64,000 bases of DNA from Gottfriedia acidiceleris (GTDB lineage Bacteria; Bacillota; Bacilli; Bacillales; Bacillaceae_G), in the NCBI RefSeq assembly GCF_004138285.1, contig NZ_SCFN01000007.1, positions 186,001-250,000 on the forward strand. Direction: 5' to 3'. The notes beneath the pieces were generated by a model that was not told where the DNA came from, did not search any database, and saw only the letters and a program-made list of their open reading frames with translations. Positions 51,991 to 59,005 of the stretch are shown piece by piece (positions within the stretch are counted from its first letter, which is position 1; each line of letters opens with the position of its first letter). A program made the translations under genes and the position numbers.

Positions 51991-52068
51991 GTGGTATACC
52001 AAAAGAGATTAATTAGTATATTTTACAAGAAATTATACCATAAATACCTAGTTTTGGTATACAATTTT
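51991..52068 (-). promoter_or_regulatory. promoter of permease 2 with operators O7 and O8
   Basis: O8 is TTTTGGTATACAATTTT (52052-52068) and O7 is GTGGTATACCAAAAG (51991-52005). Between them, on the minus strand, is TGGTATAAT, an extended -10 (TATAAT at 52037-52032). The two sites bracket the -10 and would allow tight repression. Confidence 0.7.
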
Positions 52069-52420
52069 CTCTTTTTCCGTTTTCACTGAAAAGATAGGTA
52101 TAAGTTATAGGTGAATACATGTTGAGCTTTGACATTAAAAAGTTATTTTTTTAGTTACTTTAAACTTTATGAAATTAAATAATTGCTTAAAAAGAGGACA
52201 ATCTTTATATGGTTTTAAATGTTATTATATTCAAATTCCAATGTGTTTAACCAAGTTCAAGAAGTGCAAAATTATAAAAAACCTTACCGCATTTCGATAA
52301 GGTTTTTAACTTGCCTTTTAAAGTTTCTCACTTGAATTAATTTACATTAAAAAAAGAGATTATGGATGTATCAATCCCCTTATAAATGTAAATGATAAAA
52401 GTTAAGGGAGGTGTCTTATA
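52069..52420. other. intergenic region between permease 2 and the DUF1540 gene
   Basis: No ORF with a ribosome binding site is visible here. It contains one free-standing terminator-like hairpin at 52276-52307 with no gene ending at it, and the promoter region of the DUF1540 gene. Confidence 0.5.
52276..52307. terminator. orphan terminator-like hairpin
   Basis: AAAAACCTTA and TAAGGTTTTTA pair around a 10-nt loop. No gene ends at it on either strand. Confidence 0.55.
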
Positions 52421-52576
52421 ATGGCAAAAGATGTACTTTGCGAAGTTGATAACTGTAAATATTGGGCTTCTGGAAACAAATGTAGTGCAGATTCCATTTA
52501 TGTTGTGAGCCATAAAGGGAAACAAGCTAAAAACAATGCTGAAACAGATTGTAATACATTTGAAGCTGGAATGTAA
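52421..52576 (+). CDS. DUF1540-type small Cys protein
   Basis: A 51-aa protein with the pattern LCEVDNCKYWASGNKCSAD, then TDCNTF: four cysteines spaced as in DUF1540 proteins, which probably bind a metal. GGGAGGTGTCTTATA precedes the ATG. These are common in Bacilli and Clostridia, often expressed in sporulation. The function is unknown. The antisense ORF in the same place has no ribosome binding site. Confidence 0.85.
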   Translation: MAKDVLCEVDNCKYWASGNKCSADSIYVVSHKGKQAKNNAETDCNTFEAGM

Positions 52577-52581
52577 TTTTC

Positions 52582-52617
52582 TAAAAGGGTAGCCTACTTA
52601 GAAGGTTGCCCTTTCTT
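52582..52617 (+). terminator. terminator of the DUF1540 gene
   Basis: AAGGGTAGCCT and AGGTTGCCCTT pair with one mismatch and are followed by TCTTATTT. Confidence 0.75.
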
Positions 52618-52726
52618 ATTTATAGTATTGATAATAACTATCATTTTCATTCAAATTTATTCCAATTATTTTATATTATTTACATCTCAATCTTGGACTG
52701 TTTTGATTATAATCATTAATTAATGA

Positions 52727-53053
52727 CTACATTTCAAAAAAATTATCCCTCTCAACTTTACACACTCTTAATGCGAAGGACTCATACCAGTCTTTTTTCC
52801 CACGATCTTGAGCAACTTTGTGAGCTGCGTGCTCTTTCCAGGTCTTAATAGCATCCAATGACTCCCAATATGAAACCGTTATACCCATTCCTTGATCACG
52901 AGCACTTTCAACTCCTAGAAAACCTTCTTGACACGATGCTAGTTCAACCATTTTTTCAGACATCTTATTATAACCATTATCCCCATCTGTTCTAGTAGAA
53001 CAAAATATTACAGCATAATATGGAGGATTAGGGGTTTTTGCAAATGAACTCAT
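52727..53053 (-). CDS. ABM-domain (antibiotic biosynthesis monooxygenase-like) protein
   Basis: A 108-aa small alpha/beta dimeric-barrel protein: YYAVIFCSTRTD, QEGFLGVESARDQGMGITVS, YWESLDAIKTWKEHAAH. Members include quinone-forming monooxygenases and haem-degrading IsdG-like enzymes, while many are uncharacterised stress proteins. AAGGAGGGATAAAA precedes the ATG. It stands alone. Which branch it belongs to is not clear; the W-K-x-H-x-x-H segment fits the general ABM type. Confidence 0.82.
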   Translation of the reverse strand: MSSFAKTPNPPYYAVIFCSTRTDGDNGYNKMSEKMVELASCQEGFLGVESARDQGMGITVSYWESLDAIKTWKEHAAHKVAQDRGKKDWYESFALRVCKVERDNFFEM

Positions 53054-53133
53054 TTTTATCCCTCCTTTTTCTATTAATCATATTTGATTTAAGTGTTAAA
53101 TAACATAGACAAATTCAAAAAAATGTAAATAAA

Positions 53134-53157
53134 AAAGCGATACACAGGTATCGCTTT
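53134..53157. terminator. hairpin, left copy flanking element copy 3
   Basis: AAAGCGATAC and GTATCGCTTT pair around ACAG. The same stem recurs at 53661-53685 with a different loop. Confidence 0.7.
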
Positions 53158-53660
53158 CAGAGTGTTGAAATATATTGTAGTCAATATTGAAAAATAAAAA
53201 CATTAAATGAATATCTATGAAAAAATAGTCTATTTATTATTTTATTATCTGTCATCTTATTGATAAACAAGTGATTTTGGTTGATTTATAAATGCTTTAA
53301 CTAACTTGCAAAAATTAAAATATCTTCTTTTTTGACGATCAATATTTGTAAAGATGTGTAAGTCCTCATCATAAGTTAATAAGTTACAATTTGATTAATA
53401 AAGGGTAATTCATTTGTTCACTTGACTATTCTATTGTTTTTAAGATTATTATTTTTTTATAAAGAACTTGATTGGAACGAAAGGGTGCTCGACTCCTATG
53501 GGAGAAGCGGGAAGGCTGAGACCCCGCAGGCGGCGCCGAGGAGGCTCAGGTCTCGCCCCATGGAAAGCGAGCACCCTGTAGTGGAAATCAATATCACACA
53601 ACTTACTTATCAATAATCAATCCAACAATTTAATTGACAAATTCTTTTTTCAACAGCATG
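53158..53660 (+). mobile_element. family-1 terminator-associated element, copy 3 (503 bp)
   Basis: It starts CAGAGTGTTGAAATATATTG and ends TTTTTTCAACAGCATG. The GC-rich core (53483-53576) has perfectly pairing arms GGGTGCTCG and CGAGCACCC. Compared with copy 4 (GGATGCTCG / CGAGCATCC) both arms change together, so pairing is conserved. Both sides carry the hairpin stem AAAGCGATAC / GTATCGCTTT. It lies beyond the terminator of the 45-aa gene. No credible ORF is inside. Confidence 0.72.
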
Positions 53661-53685
53661 AAAGCGATACTCAAGGTATCGCTTT
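53661..53685 (-). terminator. terminator of the 45-aa gene, right copy flanking element copy 3
   Basis: AAAGCGATAC and GTATCGCTTT pair around TCAAG, seven bases after the stop codon of the 45-aa gene. Confidence 0.75.
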
Positions 53686-53691
53686 CAAATA

Positions 53692-53829
53692 TTACTCAAA
53701 AATATATGGATTTCCACTGATGTTATTTCTCATTTCTTGTGTTACTTGAAAATCCTCTTGTTGAAAATTTTGTTCAAAAATTTCTTCATTAATTCCGCTG
53801 CCATCATAATGTGTTAGATTATTTTCCAT
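53692..53829 (-). CDS. small 45-aa protein
   Basis: MENNLTHYDGSGINEEIFEQ at the start and NISGNPYIFE at the end. It is hydrophilic, acidic and Asn/Gln-rich, with no Cys or membrane segment. AGAGGGTGATTTTT precedes the ATG and a terminator hairpin follows the stop, so it is very likely real. I do not recognise the family. Confidence 0.65.
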   Translation of the reverse strand: MENNLTHYDGSGINEEIFEQNFQQEDFQVTQEMRNNISGNPYIFE

Positions 53830-53910
53830 AAAAATCACCCTCTAATTAATATTAGTTTTATGCCGTAAAACTTCATTATTAGAATGTCCAATTCTGTAAA
53901 ATAAATTATA

Positions 53911-53941
53911 AAAAACGATGCGATAGAAATCGCATCGTTTC
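53911..53941 (-). terminator. terminator of the MFS gene
   Basis: On the minus strand, AAACGATGCGAT and ATCGCATCGTTT pair around TTCT and are followed by TTTATAATTT. Confidence 0.8.
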
Positions 53942-53953
53942 CCACTTTTTTTA

Positions 53954-55114
53954 TTAGTTTGTACTTGCTTTCACTTTATTTGTTAGAACAAAAGAATAAA
54001 TCGCAGATAGTAAAGCAAAAATAACAATAATTCCTCCTACTAATGCATTCATTGTAACAGGAAACTGAGAAATTAAGATCCCACCTAAACTTGAACCTAA
54101 AGCAATTCCTGTATGAGAAAAAGAGTTGTTTAATCCAACTTGTATATCAGCCGAATCTTTTGCCACTTTCGCCAGACTATCTTGAACAGCAGGACTAATT
54201 GACCAAGACACAGTACCCCAAAGAACAACTATAATAAATAAAGTAATGATTGAACTAGGAGCGAATGTTAACGTTAATATCGAAATGGCTAATAATCCTA
54301 AATTAAACACTATTGTTTTACTTCCACCAAATTTATCAGTAGACCAACCACCTAACCATCCACCTAAAATTCCTGCCATACCAAATACAAGTAAAACAAT
54401 ACTGATTAGGTTAGTAGATAATCCCATCGTTTTCATTAAGTATGGTGTAAAGTAAGTATAAATTGTAAAATGTCCTGTTAATTGTAAAAAGGAAATTAGT
54501 TGAATCGATAAAATACTTTTATTTTTAAGTGTTGCTACTTGCTTAATCAATGGAATTGTTGGCTGACCTTTTACTTTCGGTAAGAATTTATAAATCCCTA
54601 ACATAGCCAATAAGCTTAATAAACCGACTAAAACGAATGTCATTCTCCAGCCGAAATTTTCTCCGATAACTGTACCTAATGGAACACCAAAAACTAGAGA
54701 AGAACTGATCCCCATAAAAATAACTCCAATTGCTCTACCTCTAATTTCAGATGAAACGATGTTTGCCGCAGTCGTAATTGAAACAACAATTACAACTGAA
54801 CAACTTGCTGCAAGTATAATACGAGCGATTAATAATACAGCGAAATTCGGACTAATGATGGAAAGCATATTTCCAAAGATAAATACTGTTAATGCGATTA
54901 ATAGCAATTTTTTACGTTCCATTTTTGAGGTAATCGCTATAAAAATAGGAGCCCCAAATGCAAATACTACTGAAAAAATTGAAACAAGTTGACCAACCGC
55001 GCCAACTGAAACATGTAAATCCCCTGCAATCATTGATAGTAAACCGGTAATTATAAACTCAACGGTTCCTGCGACAAATGTTGCAATAGCTAAAATATAT
55101 ATACCCTTATGCAT
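53954..55114 (-). CDS. MFS exporter (AraJ/drug efflux type)
   Basis: A 386-aa transporter with 12 predicted helices. The DHA1-type pattern is seen: VAGTVEFIITGLLSMIAGDL in helix 1, SKMERKKLLLI in loop 2-3, the antiporter-like RGRAIGVIFMGISSSLVFGV in helix 5, and GGWLGGWSTDKFGGSK in loop 8-9. It probably exports drugs or sugars by proton exchange; the substrate is unknown. No regulator adjoins it. Confidence 0.88.
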   Translation of the reverse strand: MHKGIYILAIATFVAGTVEFIITGLLSMIAGDLHVSVGAVGQLVSIFSVVFAFGAPIFIAITSKMERKKLLLIALTVFIFGNMLSIISPNFAVLLIARIILAASCSVVIVVSITTAANIVSSEIRGRAIGVIFMGISSSLVFGVPLGTVIGENFGWRMTFVLVGLLSLLAMLGIYKFLPKVKGQPTIPLIKQVATLKNKSILSIQLISFLQLTGHFTIYTYFTPYLMKTMGLSTNLISIVLLVFGMAGILGGWLGGWSTDKFGGSKTIVFNLGLLAISILTLTFAPSSIITLFIIVVLWGTVSWSISPAVQDSLAKVAKDSADIQVGLNNSFSHTGIALGSSLGGILISQFPVTMNALVGGIIVIFALLSAIYSFVLTNKVKASTN

Positions 55115-55206
55115 TACTTAACTCCTCAAGTATGATACTCATTTATAATAATTTTTTTGCCACATTAGTTTATTATATAGATATAACGAAAAATGTCTAT
55201 GCCAAA

Positions 55207-55236
55207 AAAAAAACGAACCTACTTAAGATTCGTTTC
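55207..55236 (-). terminator. terminator of the SRPBCC-ArsR operon
   Basis: AACGAA and TTCGTT with further imperfect pairing around a loop of about 12 nt, followed on the minus strand by TTTTTTTTT. Confidence 0.6.
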
Positions 55237-55240
55237 GAAA

Positions 55241-55612
55241 TTACTCTTCATTATTGTCTTTATTTGATTTAACTAGTTTTATACTTTGGTCTTCTTTATT
55301 TTCAACTAGATGCTGTAAGATGGATAATTTATTTGCCCAAAATTGCTCATAATATGATAACCATTGTTTAATCTCTAAAAATGCTTCTGGTTGTAGTCTG
55401 TATCTTCTTTCTCTACCAACCTTTCTTCCACTAATTAATTCAGCTTCAGAAAGAATATGGAGATGTTTTGCAATTGCTGTTCGACTCATTGGAAAATTAC
55501 TTGATATCTCTGAAATCGGCAATTCATTATTAGCTAATAATTTAAGCACTTCTCTTCTAGTAGGATCAGCTATCGCTTGGAAAACGTCATATTTTTGTGC
55601 AGAACTGGACAC
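55241..55612 (-). CDS. ArsR-family regulator without metal-site cysteines
   Basis: A 123-aa winged-helix repressor of the type found beside SRPBCC genes: ISEISSNFPMSRTAIAKHLHIL is the recognition helix region, then GRKVGRERRYRLQPEAFLEI. It has no Cys, so metal sensing is unlikely. The C-terminal tail is charged. The start (ATG or GTG at 55612) overlaps the stop of the SRPBCC gene by one base, so the two are co-transcribed. Confidence 0.88.
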   Translation of the reverse strand: MSSSAQKYDVFQAIADPTRREVLKLLANNELPISEISSNFPMSRTAIAKHLHILSEAELISGRKVGRERRYRLQPEAFLEIKQWLSYYEQFWANKLSILQHLVENKEDQSIKLVKSNKDNNEE

Positions 55613-56037
55613 TAGTTTTCAACAACCTTTTTAAGCTTCTGAACAATACCAGCCCAACCACCATTCATATTATCACGGACAATACCACTTTTTTGGTTTG
55701 GTTTTGGAAGAATTTCGTCAGCTGTTTTCCACCCACTATGGATTACCGTAAATTCAGTTTGATCCCCTAAATCCTTTAAATTAAATGATACTACCCATCC
55801 ATCAACATCCCAAGTAAACGATACTCGATTTGGTTCATCAATTTCTAAAACTTTACAAGGTGATGGACCGAATGGACCTTGCAAATGAAACTCGTGACCT
55901 ACGACTGGTTTAAAGTCATTTGGCATGAACCATGCAGATATACCTTCCGATGTTGATACGACCTCCCAGACTTTTTGAATTGGTGCATCGTATATAAGAG
56001 TTTGTTTAATGTCTTCAACTTGGTTTTGTACGCCCAT
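55612..56037 (-). CDS. SRPBCC/AHSA1-domain protein
   Basis: A 141-aa START/Bet v1-like (AHSA1) protein: IKQTLIYDAPIQKVWEVVS, ISAWFMPNDFKPVVGHEFHL, and VSFTWDVDGWVVSF. These form a hydrophobic cavity and in bacteria often pair with an ArsR-family gene, as here. The ligand is unknown. GAAAGAAGGATTAAA precedes the ATG. It is the first gene of the pair. Confidence 0.88.
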   Translation of the reverse strand: MGVQNQVEDIKQTLIYDAPIQKVWEVVSTSEGISAWFMPNDFKPVVGHEFHLQGPFGPSPCKVLEIDEPNRVSFTWDVDGWVVSFNLKDLGDQTEFTVIHSGWKTADEILPKPNQKSGIVRDNMNGGWAGIVQKLKKVVEN

Positions 56038-56377
56038 TTTAATCCTTCTTTCTAGTTAATATAAAACCTTTTAGTTATATTTGAAATTATATACAACCAT
56101 TTGGTTTCATGTCAATCTAATTTTGCGTACTTATTTTTTCCTTAAGTTTTTAAATTATGATTAAAACGTATTTTTACTATCCATACATAAAAATACTAAT
56201 GAAATAATCATTTTGAGGAATTCACCTAATTGTTTCAAACCACATTTTTGATAAAATATCTTTAGTTTATCCTTCCCAGCCCATCAGTCTTAATAGTGGG
56301 AAAAAACCTCAGATTTAGAATTACGAATAGCAATTTATTCCTTTCCTATGTAAGTCAAGCGTAACGTCAATGTACAT
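56038..56377. other. AT-rich intergenic region
   Basis: Between the GNAT stop and the SRPBCC start on the same strand. No ORF with a ribosome binding site, repeat or strong palindrome is visible apart from the presumed SRPBCC promoter. Confidence 0.45.
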
Positions 56378-56869
56378 CTAAATTTGTAATCTAATTTTTT
56401 CTTCTCTTACCATCGTTAAAAATTCAGCACGCTCAGCACAAAACTCATTCTCCTCTTTAAATCCAAAATTTTTATAAAGCTGAATCGCCCTTTTATTAAA
56501 CTTAGCAACTGTTAATCTATATGTGGAAAGATTAGTCATCCCTTGAATTTCTCCAAGAATATATTTGAAAAATTCACGACCAAATCCTTTCCCCGTTAAA
56601 TCTGGCCTAACTCCTAATCCAATATCGACCATCCTTTTTTCATAAACACCAAACTCATTCCCTTTTGGTACTTGAGCTGACTGACCAATACAATAAAAGC
56701 CAATTAAGTTCTCATCTTGGTCAATAACCGCTAAATACTGATTATTTAATAATTCATCTAGTCCTTCTTGACTTAATTCATTATTATAAAAATCGTAAGG
56801 GGGATCATAACTCCAAGTAAGAATTTCAGTAGCGTAAGACTCTGTCATTTTACTAATGTATAATTCCAT
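56378..56869 (-). CDS. GNAT acetyltransferase
   Basis: A 163-aa acetyltransferase with GVRPDLTGKGFGREFFKYIL (acetyl-CoA loop) near residue 91 and YRLTVAKFNKRAIQLYKNFGF near 121. The N-terminus, with SYDPPYDFYN, is typical of a Bacillus GNAT group related to RimI-like enzymes. GAGGAGAAATC precedes the ATG. The substrate is unknown. Confidence 0.85.
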   Translation of the reverse strand: MELYISKMTESYATEILTWSYDPPYDFYNNELSQEGLDELLNNQYLAVIDQDENLIGFYCIGQSAQVPKGNEFGVYEKRMVDIGLGVRPDLTGKGFGREFFKYILGEIQGMTNLSTYRLTVAKFNKRAIQLYKNFGFKEENEFCAERAEFLTMVREEKIRLQI

Positions 56870-56906
56870 GATTTCTCCTCATTTTTCTACTTGTTAAAAC
56901 TGCAAA

Positions 56907-56943
56907 AATAAAAAGCATTACTCATTTAAAATAGAGTAATGCT
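56907..56943 (-). terminator. terminator of the 96-aa membrane gene
   Basis: AGCATTACTC and GAGTAATGCT pair around an A/T loop and are followed on the minus strand by TTTTTATTTT. Confidence 0.75.
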
Positions 56944-56996
56944 AGATTTAAATTAAGGTCTATCTAAATTTAACAACCTGATCGAGCATAATAAAT

Positions 56997-57287
56997 TTAC
57001 GAAACTACCCTATTTCTAACAAAAAAGAATACTCCGATATTAATTAATAAAATTCCTAAAAATGCTGCTAATAATAACTGAACCCCTGAAATCACACTCG
57101 CGTTATCACTAGCATTAAGGATCCACCAAATACTCGCAATGCCTAAGATGAATAGGTTAATATTAAATGCAATCGACATTGTAGCTAATACATTGTGTGT
57201 TTTATTTTGCACTTTAACTTCTAACCAAACAGATAAAATCAAGGATACGAAAATAATACTAAGGAATTCAATAAACTGTAGATTCAT
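56997..57287 (-). CDS. small three-helix membrane protein
   Basis: A 96-aa protein with three hydrophobic segments (about residues 7-22, 34-58 and 68-90). TTTAGGAGGAATAAGA precedes the ATG and a terminator follows the stop. I do not recognise the family, and no motif is visible. Confidence 0.6.
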   Translation of the reverse strand: MNLQFIEFLSIIFVSLILSVWLEVKVQNKTHNVLATMSIAFNINLFILGIASIWWILNASDNASVISGVQLLLAAFLGILLINIGVFFFVRNRVVS

Positions 57288-57443
57288 TCTTATTCCTCCT
57301 AAATTTTATTTGGCAATCAACTTACTATTAGGTTATTCTTTTGATTCGTTATAAAAGAAGAAATTCCTTCCAAAAAATAGCATTATCATTTCAAATAAGG
57401 ACTTGTACCTATAACTTTTGGTCTAAAAATCCATCGTTTACTA

Positions 57444-57473
57444 AAAAAAGCAACCCTTTATCGGATTGCTCTC
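57444..57473 (-). terminator. terminator of the CapA-like gene
   Basis: On the minus strand, AGCAATCC and GGGTTGCT pair around a 5-nt loop and are followed by TTTTTTT. Confidence 0.75.
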
Positions 57474-57483
57474 TCTTATCTTT

Positions 57484-58677
57484 TTATTTTTCATATTGAG
57501 TCCAACTAGATCCATGAATTTTATTTGAAACATTAATTATTTTTTTCTTAACTCTTTGTTCTTCAGAACCTTTTAAAAATAAAGGTTGATAATTGTTTCG
57601 GCTAGATACTGAAGAAATTGAAAATGGAACAACTCTTATTTCTTTTTGATTTGTGAGTACCCCATTATTTAGATGAAAAGTTTGTTGGAAAACAAATGTA
57701 TCTTTATCTTTTGGATTTTTATTTCCGCCGAACATAAAATTCCCTAAACTATATACAATAAATTTTCCTTTATACTCTTCAATTCCCTGAACAACATGCG
57801 GGTGATGACCAACTATCAAATCCGCTCCATGGTCGATTGCATAATGCGCTAAATTTTTTTGAGTACTATTCGGTACATAGTCTCGCTCGATTCCCCAATG
57901 GAAATGGATTAGAATAATTTTCACACCACTTTTTCGTAAATTTTGTATATCATTATTAATTTTAATCCTTAAGTCAGGTGAATCATTCCAGCCTTCATAA
58001 CCTAGTGCAGCAACTTTAATGCCTTTAATCATTGTTACATATTGGTCGTTATAGCCAAAATAACCTATTTTTTCTTTTTTCAAATTGTTAATCGTATCTT
58101 CAAAACCTTTTTGCAAGTAATCATGACTATGGTTATTTGCTAGATTGACCGCTTCAATACCACTTAAAGTTAATATTTTGGCATAAGAAGGATTACCTTT
58201 AAAACGAAATGTTTTAGTTGCCCTTATTTTTGCATTCGTTAATGTCGTTTCTAAATTAACAGTTGATAAATCATCTTGTTTAAAGATATTATTTAGCCCT
58301 TTTGTAAAATAAGCTAATCCATTTTTATTTGCTTCTGCTGGAAAAGAATTAATATATTGAAAATCCTCATCTGATCCAAGTGTAAAATCGCCAGCTGCAC
58401 TAATTTTAATAGTCGTTTCTATATTTTCTGGTTTTGCTGTATTGTTATTATCTGGCTTTTGAACTGGTGGCTTTATAGCAGGCTTTTTAATCGGTTTTGG
58501 TTTATCTACTACTTTATTTTTAGTCTCGTTTTTTACTAAATTGCTTTCTTCATAAACTTTCTTATAAACAAAATAACTAAATCCTGATATACAGCCAAAT
58601 AGAACTAATATCATAATCCATATTAATATTTTTTTACTATTTCTTTTTTCAGTATTTTTATCCTTCCGACTCCTCAT
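57484..58677 (-). CDS. CapA-family (PGA_cap) metallophosphatase-like protein
   Basis: A 397-aa membrane-anchored extracellular protein. A basic start and one transmembrane helix (about 15-37) are followed by a Lys/Pro-rich linker and the CapA domain from about residue 90: ISAAGDFTLGS, VNLETTLTNA, NLANNHSHDYL, ILIHFHWGIERDYVPN, HGADLIVGHHPHVVQGIE and VYSLGNFMFGG. Relatives are needed for poly-gamma-glutamate capsule synthesis. No capBC genes are nearby, so this solitary copy may act on other wall polymers. GGAGAAATAAAAAC precedes the ATG. Confidence 0.88.
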   Translation of the reverse strand: MRSRKDKNTEKRNSKKILIWIMILVLFGCISGFSYFVYKKVYEESNLVKNETKNKVVDKPKPIKKPAIKPPVQKPDNNNTAKPENIETTIKISAAGDFTLGSDEDFQYINSFPAEANKNGLAYFTKGLNNIFKQDDLSTVNLETTLTNAKIRATKTFRFKGNPSYAKILTLSGIEAVNLANNHSHDYLQKGFEDTINNLKKEKIGYFGYNDQYVTMIKGIKVAALGYEGWNDSPDLRIKINNDIQNLRKSGVKIILIHFHWGIERDYVPNSTQKNLAHYAIDHGADLIVGHHPHVVQGIEEYKGKFIVYSLGNFMFGGNKNPKDKDTFVFQQTFHLNNGVLTNQKEIRVVPFSISSVSSRNNYQPLFLKGSEEQRVKKKIINVSNKIHGSSWTQYEK

Positions 58678-58829
58678 ATGTTTTTATTTCTCCTTTTAAT
58701 ATCTTTGCTAGAAATATATTTTCGATTATTAGTTAAATAAAAAAATTCTATTTCTCTTTAGTATGGATACCTGAGCCTCCCCTACTACATTTAGACAAAG
58801 ATTTTACATAAAATCGCTAAAAATATTGA

Positions 58830-58952
58830 TAAAGAAAACTCGTCAACTGACGAGCCTTTTAGGCGTAGTTGCACTTTTACTTTATTCCTAAAATTGGCTA
58901 CGGCACCTTAGTACGAATCCTCGCAGCCAATTTATACTTTCTTAAAGTGAAA
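58830..58952 (-). repeat. family-3 repeat, copy B
   Basis: It contains CTCGTCAACTGACGAG (a hairpin), GGCGTAGTTGCACTTTTAC, ATTCCTAAAATTGGCTACGG and AATTTATACTTTC, ending directly at the terminator of the TolB-like lipoprotein gene. Copy A is at 40160-40293 in the same orientation relative to its terminator. Confidence 0.7.
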
Positions 58953-58956
58953 AAAG

Positions 58957-58983
58957 AGAAAGTGAGCTTTTCTCTCACTTTCT
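58957..58983 (-). terminator. terminator of the TolB-like lipoprotein gene
   Basis: AGAAAGTGAG and CTCACTTTCT pair around a 7-nt loop and are followed on the minus strand by CTTTTTTCAC. Confidence 0.75.
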
Positions 58984-59005
58984 ATAGAAGAAACTATTTC
59001 GTTTC

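Noticed and set aside
51967-52002. Extended N-terminus of island permease 2 from the TTG at 52002
   Set aside because: That TTG lies inside an operator palindrome and has no ribosome binding site, whereas the ATG at 51966 does.
52337-52525. Minus-strand open frame over the DUF1540 gene
   Set aside because: The plus-strand gene has a strong ribosome binding site, a terminator and a known Cys pattern; the antisense frame has none.
53422-53616. Short open frames running through the GC-rich repeat cores (also at 7971-8162 and 14536-14925)
   Set aside because: They have no ribosome binding sites, differ in frame and strand between copies, and follow from the GC-rich palindromic composition.
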